Below, piece after piece: positions 16,201-22,400 of a stretch of DNA of 23,793 nt. Origin of the DNA: CAINEC01 sp046303115 (lineage in GTDB: Bacteria > Bacteroidota > Bacteroidia > AKYH767-A > OLB10); assembly GCA_046303115.1 (NCBI GenBank), contig JBKCGZ010000001.1, positions 1 through 23,793 of the forward strand, in the 5' to 3' direction. The notes beneath the pieces are model-generated. The model was not told the origin of the DNA, made no database searches, and worked only from the letters and a program-made list of their open reading frames with translations. The translations under genes and the position numbers were made by a program. How positions within the stretch are numbered: the stretch's first letter is position 1; each line of letters opens with the position of its first letter.

Positions 16201-16636
16201 CATCGAAATGTGATAAACCATCATTAGTACCAACCCAAATTCCATTTTTACCATCACCTTTTACTACATTGATAATATCATTAGCTAATCCGTTTTCAGT
16301 ATTATAGATCGTAAATTTAGTTCCAGAGTATCTAAAAAGACCCTTTCTAATGGATCCAAACCATATATTCCCTTTAACGTCCTGATAAATCGACTTTACT
16401 GGGTTGCTAGAAAGCTCTGGACAGTTATCTGGATTTGAAAAGTTCTTTCCATCAAATGTCACCACGCCCGACATTGTAGCTATCCAGATTAGTCCATGTC
16501 GATCTTGAATAACGTCATTAATTTGATTTCCTGGCAATCCATTACTTTGACTATAATTAACCACATTCAACTGTTGCCCTTTGGCAACAGAGAAATTTAT
16601 GATTAAGATCAAAAAGCATTGGGCAAATTTCAACAT
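13268..16636 (-). CDS. Sensor histidine kinase: Reg_prop propellers, Y_Y_Y, PAS, HisKA_2, HATPase
   Basis: A 1122-residue membrane sensor. A signal peptide (1-20, ending VAKGQ) leads into about 14 Reg_prop repeats of the type G-x-[IL]-W-[IVF]-[GA]-T-x-x-G-[IVL] up to about residue 615. That number equals two seven-bladed propellers, as in the periplasmic sensors of Bacteroides hybrid systems. The Y_Y_Y domain follows (about 630-735; YRYFLEGFDNHW, IPPGKYTFKVQA). One membrane segment (about 740-760; WAYLFYIVTISSSIFLWY) leads to a short coiled coil, a PAS domain (about 795-910; ETDNAILIFDDNQQLEWVN) and the HisKA_2 dimerisation domain, with REIHHRVKNNLQ and H928/H929 as phospho-acceptor site. The ATPase has N box GLIINEIVSNSFKHA, then DNGVGLP and DSLGFQLIQ. 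There is no receiver or AraC domain, so phosphate must pass to a separate protein, most likely the REC-PAS-LytTR regulator 9 bases downstream. Ligand unknown. Confidence 0.94.
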   Translation of the reverse strand: MLKFAQCFLILIINFSVAKGQQLNVVNYSQSNGLPGNQINDVIQDRHGLIWIATMSGVVTFDGKNFSNPDNCPELSSNPVKSIYQDVKGNIWFGSIRKGLFRYSGTKFTIYNTENGLANDIINVVKGDGKNGIWVGTNDGLSHFDGQKFINYSVQDGLPSNIIFDLLTDQIGRVWVATANGVSVYINNKFINYSSGVAGFNSNIVYCIEQLSNEEFAFGTYDGLSILKDNKFTNYSSVNGLPNDRVESLLKDDNGTLWVGTYGGGLVKWAGNKFEVIQLGEKVNSKIVTSLMSDREGNFWIGTWMGIYKYDNNRFATFNAEDGLPSNNILSVYYDTDGGQVLLGTLAGGLNIIKAGKVLSTKLSSNSVWSIEKENNSSVWLGTTNGPVLYDIKLNKCVYPIAELQNTIVYAIEKSSSGAVYFGTDKGLYKYFGQQLNLLNARNGLKNENVRTVFEDENNVLWVGTMKGVFQINNDVATSFNDIFNLKKTPVTSIISDNKGSIIIGGYDLGLIVFNNLKPEQQKLWVLDANNGLSNSKVLFTLIDKANFLWVGTTVGVDRLDWKLYSENAKVQLQHINKSNGYNGVETNAAAQDNEGNIWMGSVNGVIRFNPATGFIKTYLPNLSLSKVQLFFEDVDWSKKNFSVNSHTGLPVDLILGYADNNLNFICSGVFLTAPEELRYRYFLEGFDNHWSPLTKSNFANYSNIPPGKYTFKVQATANGYDYTKPVTFAFEIKAPYYKTIWAYLFYIVTISSSIFLWYRYRTRTLRIAKEILEDKVEDRTKELQFKNSELEKLSLVASETDNAILIFDDNQQLEWVNTGFEKLTEYSLEEYKKVRGVSLKEISSNNDVAVFISDIITEKKSIVYESEVLSKSGKHYWLSSTLTPIFNEQGELKNIVVIETDITLRKKMEEQIKAALEEKGLLLREIHHRVKNNLQIIISLFNLQTSYIDDDKAYQALKEGQDRIKSMALIHERFYQSDGISQIDFDDYSRKLIEHLYSSFKINPNSIVIDVKIENVKLDIDTAVPCGLIINEIVSNSFKHAFIGKDKGRIYIILQNRSEGEYYLEINDNGVGLPADFNLETADSLGFQLIQALSDQLDGKLELVTSPNKGLTYKLNFKNIS

Positions 16637-16657
16637 GCAGACATTTCTTCGAGAATA

Positions 16658-16665
16658 TAAAAATA
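16658..16665 (-). promoter_or_regulatory. Candidate -7 promoter element for the kinase/regulator operon
   Basis: Minus-strand TATTTTTA, 21 bases before the kinase ATG at 16636. TTTA variant. Confidence 0.35.
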
Positions 16666-16713
16666 GAGTTTCAAATAACTCAATAATTAAAATATTTCAC
16701 CCATCCTTTCCCT

Positions 16714-16740
16714 TTATTAACACTGCTTTTGTGAATAAAA
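16714..16740. promoter_or_regulatory. Imperfect inverted repeat in the kinase/T9SS divergent region
   Basis: TTTATT-aa-CAC (16714-16724) faces GTG-AATAAA (16732-16740) across a 7-base loop, TGCTTTT. It sits midway in the 194-base gap between the two divergent starts. It could be an operator, but the arms are AT-rich with a two-base bulge, so chance is a real alternative. Confidence 0.2.
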
Positions 16741-16785
16741 GCCAAAAAACATTTGATTTTTCTTTACTTCCGATGCTTCATTGCG

Positions 16786-16793
16786 TAAATTTG
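16786..16793 (+). promoter_or_regulatory. Candidate promoter for the first T9SS paralogue
   Basis: TAAATTTG matches TAnnTTTG, 37 bases before the ATG at 16831, so the leader is longer than for the housekeeping genes here. TTTACTTCCG at 16763-16772 lies 13 bases upstream, mirroring the rocD promoter. Confidence 0.5.
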
Positions 16794-16830
16794 TTTCGCC
16801 TACTAATAGAGCAATAAAAATTCAAAAAAT

Positions 16831-18234
16831 ATGATGAAATCAATTACTTTTAATTTTTTTGGAGCATTAATGTTACTGTATGTAACTACTGTTAATGCAC
16901 AAAATGCATCTGTGACTATTTCTCCTGCAGGTCCAACGATTTGCGAGGGAACAGTTCTGACTGCAAATACATCAGGATTGACGGGTCCACTTACTTATTT
17001 ATGGTCAGATGGCTCAACAACACCTTCAATTATCGCTTATCAATCTGGGAATTATCGTGTTCGTGTAACTGGAACAACCCTATATAACGGAGTAAGAACA
17101 GTTTCAAGTGCACTTGTGCCATACACGGTTATAGTTTCTCCCAATCCTCTTATTGCCGTCTCAGGTAGCTCCAATCTTTGTCCAAATGATTCAGTGAAGC
17201 TTGTTGCAAAAGGCAGACGACCTTACTATTCTTACTCATGGAGTAATGGTTCTAATTTAACGTATACCTATGCAAATCAATCAGGCACTTACGTTCTAAC
17301 AACATCTACAAATGTTGGTGGTTGTAATTTCTCCGCTTCAGCTTCTGTTGATATAAATGTATTTGACAACGGATATCAGCCTGTTGTTAATGCAATTTCA
17401 TCATTAACAGTTTGCAAACCAGGTTATGTTGACTTAAGCGCAGACGCAGGATTTTCAAGTTATCAATGGAATTGGTACGACGGAACGCCATCTGGAGGTT
17501 CCTCAACTAATCAGGCTGTATCAATCTTAATGGACGGAAGCACTGGAGGAGCGGTTTTAGATACTGCGACAGTATACTTAACAGTTCAATTAAATGGATC
17601 ATGTTCATTTACTTCTGCAGGGACTGTAATTCGTTCTGTGCGTCAAGTTGAATTAAGAACTCAAGATTGCGGAGTTTATAGTTTCAATAGTACTGATAGT
17701 GTAAAATGTGGACCAGTTTTACCTTATTTATCAACTCCTCAGTACGAATTCGAGTTTGAAGAAACTGGAAATCCAGGTGTAATATGGACTCATATCTCGA
17801 ATGATCAGTGGTGTCGTTTTGCTGATGTAAGCCCCGCGATTTTACCTAATAAATATTATAATATTCGTGTTCGTCCGGTAATTAACGGCACAAGCTATTG
17901 CTATGGAAATATTTGTCAGATTGGAATTGCAACGCTAAGACCGAACCATTCAACGTTATCTTATGCGGAGCGTGTTGATGGATCATTAGTTGATGCTCAG
18001 ATATTCCCTAACCCTTCCAATTCAGAATTCAATTTAATTCTTAACAGCGATTTAGAAAACACTCCTGCCGTGATTACAATTACTGATCTTAGCGGAAGAA
18101 TTATTGAAACTTTTAATTTTGACGGAAGTCAAAACAAAGTACAGTTTGGTAAAAACTTAATGAACGGATTATACATGGTAACAGTTCAACAAGGTGAATT
18201 TAAAAATGTAACAAGAGTTTTAAAAACAAATTAG
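16831..18234 (+). CDS. Secreted protein with Ig-like domains and T9SS type A sorting domain (paralogue 1)
   Basis: A 467-residue exported protein. The signal peptide (1-24) ends in NAQ before NASVTISPAGPTICEG. Two Ig/PKD-like modules follow: one with TYLWSDGSTTPSIIAYQSGNY, then one with CPNDSVKLVAKGRRPYYSYSW and QSGTYVLTTSTN. A third unit has CKPGYVDLSADAGFSSYQWNWYDG. The region of about 270-365 carries PQYEFEFEET, YYNIRVRPVINGT and YCYGNICQIG, a module often seen just before type IX sorting domains. Residues 390-467 are the type A sorting domain (IFPNPSNSEFNL ... LSGRIIETFN ... GLYMVTVQQG), whose removal on export often goes with attachment to anionic LPS. The whole protein is paralogous to the next gene. 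No catalytic motif is seen, so a structural or adhesive role is inferred. It starts 194 bases from the divergent kinase gene. Confidence 0.92.
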   Translation: MMKSITFNFFGALMLLYVTTVNAQNASVTISPAGPTICEGTVLTANTSGLTGPLTYLWSDGSTTPSIIAYQSGNYRVRVTGTTLYNGVRTVSSALVPYTVIVSPNPLIAVSGSSNLCPNDSVKLVAKGRRPYYSYSWSNGSNLTYTYANQSGTYVLTTSTNVGGCNFSASASVDINVFDNGYQPVVNAISSLTVCKPGYVDLSADAGFSSYQWNWYDGTPSGGSSTNQAVSILMDGSTGGAVLDTATVYLTVQLNGSCSFTSAGTVIRSVRQVELRTQDCGVYSFNSTDSVKCGPVLPYLSTPQYEFEFEETGNPGVIWTHISNDQWCRFADVSPAILPNKYYNIRVRPVINGTSYCYGNICQIGIATLRPNHSTLSYAERVDGSLVDAQIFPNPSNSEFNLILNSDLENTPAVITITDLSGRIIETFNFDGSQNKVQFGKNLMNGLYMVTVQQGEFKNVTRVLKTN

Positions 18235-18261
18235 TAAAATAAATGTTTATATTTTCACTAA

Positions 18262-18287
18262 AAACAGAGAGGTACTCCTCTCTGTTT
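18262..18287 (+). terminator. Hairpin terminator after T9SS paralogue 1
   Basis: A perfect 11-bp stem, AAACAGAGAGG (18262-18272) with CCTCTCTGTTT (18277-18287), and loop TACT, 27 bases after the stop codon. The T-tract is short (TTT then CT), so some read-through into the second paralogue is possible. Confidence 0.75.
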
Positions 18288-18375
18288 CTGGTCATATTAA
18301 AGACTGTATTTCAACAATTATTAATTTAACCTTAAAAAAACTGATCTTAACAACCTACAAATAACTTATTATCTT

Positions 18376-18383
18376 TAATTTTG
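18376..18383 (+). promoter_or_regulatory. Candidate -7 promoter element for the second T9SS paralogue
   Basis: TAATTTTG matches TAnnTTTG, 50 bases before the ATG at 18434. Together with the terminator at 18262-18287 it suggests the paralogue has its own transcript. Confidence 0.45.
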
Positions 18384-18433
18384 CTCATATTGAATCTTTA
18401 ACTGCCTAAAACATAAAACATCAAATCATTTTT

Positions 18434-19825
18434 ATGAAAATTAAATCTCTACTATTAGCATTTATTTTAACATTGACTTTCGGGGCAAATGCCCAAAATG
18501 CAAGTGTTACAATCGATCCTGCTGGCCCCACTGTTTGCGAAGGAACCACTCTTACTGCAATAACATCTGGCATGACGGGTCCTTTTACCTATCAATGGTC
18601 AACTGGCGAAACTACCCCTTCAATTGTAATCACACAAGGTGGTCAATATCGAGTGCGAGTTACAGGAACTACATTGTACAATGGCGTCCGACAAGTATCA
18701 AGTGCGTTAGTTCCGTATACTGTAATCGTTTCTCCACGTCCATCAATTTTTGTTCAAGGAGATCCTAATGTATGTCCAGGAGATTCTGTACGTTTAGTTG
18801 CAAAATACAGAAGACCATATTATAATTATTCATGGAACACCGGACAAACAATACCTGCAATTTACGCTAGTCAGTCTGGAACTTACGTTTTAACTACCTC
18901 AACAAATGCGGGTGGTTGTAATTACTCAGCTAGCACCTCTGTTGATGTTAATGTATTTGACAATGGTTACCAACCTGCTATTACTCCTTTAACTCCATTA
19001 ATCGCATGTAAACCTGCTTCATTCCAATTATCAGCAGATCCTGGATTTGCTAATTATGAGTGGACGTGGTTTGATGGTTCAGCTACAGGAGGTGTTTCAA
19101 ACACTTCTAATGCGACTGTTTTATTAGATGGAAGTGGTGGCGGACCAATCCTAGACACTTCAACCGTATATTTGACCGTTCAATTGGGTGGTGGATGTAA
19201 ATTTACTTCTTCAACAATAGTTCGTTCAATTCGTCAAATTGAATTAAGAGCCCCTTTTTGTGGCGTTTTCAATTATTGCTTAACTGATAGCGTTCAAGCT
19301 GAATTAGTATTGACATACTTATATGCTCCTCAATATGAATTTGAATTTGAAGAAACATTATATCCAGGTACAACTTGGACCTACTTATCGAATTCAAGAT
19401 GGTGCAATTTATCAAATGTAACACCTGCTTTACAAGTTTCTAAATTCTACAATGTGCGTGTTCGTCCAGTTATTAATGGAACTCCATATTGTTATGGTAA
19501 CGTTTGTCAAATTGGAATTGCAACACTTCGCCCGAATCATTCGACATTATCTTATGCAGAAAGATTAGATGGTTCTGCAGTAGATGCTACTATCTATCCG
19601 AATCCTTCAAGCTCCGAATTTAACCTTACTCTAAATAGCGACCTAGCTAATACTCCTGCAGTTGTAACTGTAACTGATTTAAGCGGAAGAATAGTTGAAA
19701 CATTTAACTTTGATGGAAGTCAAAATACTGTTCAGTTTGGTAAAAACCTCATGAATGGTATTTACATGGTAACTGTAGAACAAGGTGATTTCAAAAATGT
19801 TACACGAGTTTTAAAATCAAATTAA
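18434..19825 (+). CDS. Secreted protein with Ig-like domains and T9SS type A sorting domain (paralogue 2)
   Basis: A 463-residue tandem paralogue of the preceding gene with the same order of parts: signal peptide 1-21 (ending GANAQ), Ig/PKD-like units beginning NASVTIDPAGPTVCEG, the module with PQYEFEFEET and FYNVRVRPVINGT, and the type A sorting domain at 386-463 (IYPNPSSSEFNL). By eye the first 155 mature residues are about 70% identical and the last 110 about 85% identical, while residues of roughly 185-290 are more divergent. The segment TGTTLYNGVR-x-VSSALVPYTVIVSP is unchanged apart from one residue. Codon choice differs widely between the two copies, so the duplication is not recent and both have been kept under selection. 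Cysteines are largely shared, fitting disulfides in the exported product. Function unknown. Confidence 0.92.
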   Translation: MKIKSLLLAFILTLTFGANAQNASVTIDPAGPTVCEGTTLTAITSGMTGPFTYQWSTGETTPSIVITQGGQYRVRVTGTTLYNGVRQVSSALVPYTVIVSPRPSIFVQGDPNVCPGDSVRLVAKYRRPYYNYSWNTGQTIPAIYASQSGTYVLTTSTNAGGCNYSASTSVDVNVFDNGYQPAITPLTPLIACKPASFQLSADPGFANYEWTWFDGSATGGVSNTSNATVLLDGSGGGPILDTSTVYLTVQLGGGCKFTSSTIVRSIRQIELRAPFCGVFNYCLTDSVQAELVLTYLYAPQYEFEFEETLYPGTTWTYLSNSRWCNLSNVTPALQVSKFYNVRVRPVINGTPYCYGNVCQIGIATLRPNHSTLSYAERLDGSAVDATIYPNPSSSEFNLTLNSDLANTPAVVTVTDLSGRIVETFNFDGSQNTVQFGKNLMNGIYMVTVEQGDFKNVTRVLKSN

Positions 19826-19853
19826 TAATTAAACCCTTAATTACTGCTTGCAT

Positions 19854-19881
19854 AAAAAGAGACCCAAACGGGTCTCTTTTT
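19854..19881. terminator. Bidirectional terminator between T9SS paralogue 2 and the choice-of-anchor B gene
   Basis: A perfect 12-bp stem, AAAAAGAGACCC (19854-19865) with GGGTCTCTTTTT (19870-19881), and loop AAAC, with T-tracts on both strands. It ends 4 bases before the convergent stop codon at 19885. Confidence 0.9.
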
Positions 19882-19884
19882 GTT

Positions 19885-21282
19885 TTATTTAACAATTAAC
19901 TTTTTACTTATTTGCTCATTGCCATTATTAAACTTGATAACGTATAAACCGCTTGCAACATCAGGAACAACAAAACGCGAAGTATTATCCGACATCAAAC
20001 ATTGCTTAGTAAAAACTCTGCTTCCTTGTAAATCATAAAGCTCTACTAAAAGATTATCGTTATTTCTCAAATTAGAAATAGTAATAGTTTGATTTGCGTT
20101 TATAGGATTAGGAAATATAGAAATATAATCTAGCGTCAAATTATTCAAACCACTTGCTGTTTGATTTAAAACAAATAACCCATTTTGCATATCTGAAACA
20201 GCAATATTACTGCTGCTAAAAAATGGATAAGCGCCCCAAGCTCCCTGATATGCCAGAGTAGGATATGGACCTCCTAATGGCTCTTGATTATGCGTATCGA
20301 AATAAGCAATCCTAGTAGCATTATATGGATCTGAAACATCATAGACCTGCAGTCCATCGAGATAATATGCGACATAGCATATATTACCCACAATAAAAGG
20401 ATTATGCGGTGTTACAACAGGATTACTACTAAATGTTGAAGTAACAGTCAAGTTCTGAAGATCGCTTACGTCAAGTACCTTAATTGGCAAACCAGATGGG
20501 ACTTCATCCATAAAAATCAATGTTGAATTATCTGCCAATGCTGAACTATGATTATAACCTTGCGATGGATAAGAAGTAAGTGAATTGATTAATTGAAAGT
20601 GGTTAATAATAGAATCGTATTTAAAAATATACAATCCATCGTATCCACAAGATGCGTAAACAGTGTCATTACGTACAAACATATCATGAACCTGATTGCC
20701 TGGCAGTAACGTAGGATAATCATCGTTAATACTTCTTAGATAAGTAGGCGCTTCAGGATTATTCAAACTAAAAACAGCCATCGATGCATTTTGTGTAAAC
20801 TGTCCACCTCGAACGAGACCAACATACAATTTATTACCATCGATATATAATGTATGTCCCCTTTCAAATAAAGAAGAATAATCTGCAACTACATGGACTG
20901 AGTCTGGCAGATATTGCAAATCTACAATCTGAAAACTATTTGGTGATTGATCATCGCTTATGAGATAAGCATAATGACTATAAGTTTTAATCTCCCTCCA
21001 TATACATGCGCCTCGGCGACCAGCAACAAAATCAGATTTAAGGGGTGATTGCGGATTGGTGATATCAATAAAATAAACACCCGCTGTAGAACCAATTAAC
21101 GCATATTCCCTGCCGTTAGATTCGTAGCCCCATATACCATTGTACTTGATGCCATAGGTAGGTTCTGCAATCACTGTTGAATCATACCAATTCGATTGCA
21201 AATTAATATTTAACGATTGATATGTTTGTGCATTAACTGCACCAGCTATCAGGAATAGCATGTATTTAATTAGTGTTCTCAT
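19885..21282 (-). CDS. Choice-of-anchor B family protein (LVIVD-type propeller) with T9SS type A sorting domain
   Basis: A 465-residue exported protein. Signal peptide 1-19 (MRTLIKYMLFLIAGAVNAQ). The body (about 30-370) is a beta-propeller with repeats of the form YxxxGxxxGxxxxDITxPxxP. The first, GIWGYESNGREYALIGSTAGVYFIDITNPQSP, and the following CIWREIKTYSHYAYLISDD are diagnostic of the choice-of-anchor B family (TIGR04312). Later repeats include LYVGLVRGGQ, VYASCGYDGLYIFKYD and CYVAYYLDGLQVYDVSDPY. Residues 387-465 form the type A sorting domain (IFPNPINANQTI ... VELYDLQGSRVF ... SGLYVIKF). Proteins of this family go to the cell surface by whichever anchor the host uses; here it is type IX. 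Its ATG overlaps the lpxK stop codon (ATGA at 21279-21282), so translation is coupled to lipid A synthesis. The molecular role is unknown. Confidence 0.9.
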   Translation of the reverse strand: MRTLIKYMLFLIAGAVNAQTYQSLNINLQSNWYDSTVIAEPTYGIKYNGIWGYESNGREYALIGSTAGVYFIDITNPQSPLKSDFVAGRRGACIWREIKTYSHYAYLISDDQSPNSFQIVDLQYLPDSVHVVADYSSLFERGHTLYIDGNKLYVGLVRGGQFTQNASMAVFSLNNPEAPTYLRSINDDYPTLLPGNQVHDMFVRNDTVYASCGYDGLYIFKYDSIINHFQLINSLTSYPSQGYNHSSALADNSTLIFMDEVPSGLPIKVLDVSDLQNLTVTSTFSSNPVVTPHNPFIVGNICYVAYYLDGLQVYDVSDPYNATRIAYFDTHNQEPLGGPYPTLAYQGAWGAYPFFSSSNIAVSDMQNGLFVLNQTASGLNNLTLDYISIFPNPINANQTITISNLRNNDNLLVELYDLQGSRVFTKQCLMSDNTSRFVVPDVASGLYVIKFNNGNEQISKKLIVK

Positions 21283-22334
21283 TTGTTTTTCTGATGAATA
21301 GCATTTTGGATTAAATCAATTAGATTACTATCATTTTTTTCGTTCATACAAACCTCGATATCAATAAAGGCAAGAGGTAAATTTTGTATTAAATGTTTTA
21401 ATTCGGATGTATTAAATCGCATAAAATCCTTGCGAGTAGTCAGTATTACAACAGGTGAATTCTGACTTAATAACTGATTGTATTCCGCCTTTATTTTTAT
21501 AATATCTCCTGACGAAAACTGATAGTGATCTTTAAAAATAAATTCAGTGACCGACTTAGCATTTGAATTTGCAAATTCTATGAATGGCTTTGGGTTAGCT
21601 ATTCCGGCTACCACTATAACATTAGAATTTTGCAAATAGGCAATTGGCATTTTCTCACCGGATAAAAACTCCATCGACTCACTATAACGCATATACGAAA
21701 AAAGCACTTTTCGAATTCCATACTTTTGGATATTAGTTCGCACCTCTTGCATTTCACTTGCACTGATGCTTTCAGGTGATTTACTTACGATAACTACATC
21801 CGCTCGCTTTACTCCTGATTTTGGCTCTCGTAAACGACCAGCAGGCAATAACTGATCGTTATAGAATAAATCCGAATAATCAGTAATCAAAATATTAAAA
21901 TCAGGCTTCACAAATCGATGCTGAAATGCATCATCCAACAAAATAATATCACAATTTTTTTCTTTTTCAATTTGCTTAATTCCCTCTACCCTTTTTTCAC
22001 AAACAGCAATATTCAATTCAGAAAAGAGATTGGCATATTGAAGGGGCTCATCACCAACCTGCAAAGGACTATTATCCGCTTTTACCCATTTAAAGCCTTT
22101 TGTAATACGGCCGTATCCACGACTTAAAACTGATAATTGATAATTACTTTTTAATTGATTAATAAGATAAATTACATGCGGCGACTTACCAGTTCCTCCA
22201 GCGGATAAATTACCAACATTAATGACAAACGATTTAAAAGATTGCTGCTTTAAAGCACCTATATCAAATAGGGAATTCCTTAAACGGACAATTATTCCGT
22301 ATAAAAATGAGAAAGGAAGCAATAAAATTCGCAT
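21279..22334 (-). CDS. lpxK: Tetraacyldisaccharide 4'-kinase
   Basis: This kinase phosphorylates the 4' position of the lipid A precursor to give lipid IVA, at the cytoplasmic face of the inner membrane. I choose the ATG at 22332-22334 (351 residues), which yields the usual start MRILLLPFSFLYGIIVRLRN with its membrane-binding hydrophobic helix. The frame is open 24 codons further upstream, but that extension overlaps the divergent Nif3 start and lacks family character. The Walker A motif is VGNLSAGGTGKSP (40-52), followed by SRGYGR (71-76), GDEPL (94-98) and the Walker B/catalytic segment LLDDAFQHR (132-140). The length matches LpxK from other Bacteroidota. The C-terminal part carries FKDHYQFS and TTRKDFMRF, both conserved. 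Presence of lpxK confirms a Gram-negative cell with lipid A. The last four bases overlap the next gene. Confidence 0.95.
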   Translation of the reverse strand: MRILLLPFSFLYGIIVRLRNSLFDIGALKQQSFKSFVINVGNLSAGGTGKSPHVIYLINQLKSNYQLSVLSRGYGRITKGFKWVKADNSPLQVGDEPLQYANLFSELNIAVCEKRVEGIKQIEKEKNCDIILLDDAFQHRFVKPDFNILITDYSDLFYNDQLLPAGRLREPKSGVKRADVVIVSKSPESISASEMQEVRTNIQKYGIRKVLFSYMRYSESMEFLSGEKMPIAYLQNSNVIVVAGIANPKPFIEFANSNAKSVTEFIFKDHYQFSSGDIIKIKAEYNQLLSQNSPVVILTTRKDFMRFNTSELKHLIQNLPLAFIDIEVCMNEKNDSNLIDLIQNAIHQKNK

Positions 22335-22339
22335 AGTTT

Positions 22340-22347
22340 CAAAAATA
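22340..22347 (-). promoter_or_regulatory. Possible -7 element very close to the lpxK start
   Basis: Minus-strand TATTTTTG matches TAnnTTTG, but only 5 bases separate it from the chosen ATG at 22334. If real, the transcript would be leaderless or nearly so; otherwise it is a chance match. Confidence 0.25.
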
Positions 22348-22372
22348 TAACTTTTTAAGTACACAGAGTGAT

Positions 22373-22380
22373 TAAATTTG
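22373..22380 (+). promoter_or_regulatory. Candidate -7 promoter element for the Nif3 gene
   Basis: TAAATTTG matches TAnnTTTG, 20 bases before the ATG at 22401. Confidence 0.5.
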
Positions 22381-22400
22381 TCGTACTTATAAAATAGATT

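Noticed and set aside
16581..16817. 78-codon plus-strand frame in the kinase/T9SS intergenic region
   Set aside because: It begins antisense within the kinase signal peptide region and runs through promoter sequence; no family resemblance.
18535..18768. 77-codon second-frame ORF inside T9SS paralogue 2
   Set aside because: An overlapping frame within a gene conserved in its paralogue; the paralogue does not keep an equivalent open frame that I can see.
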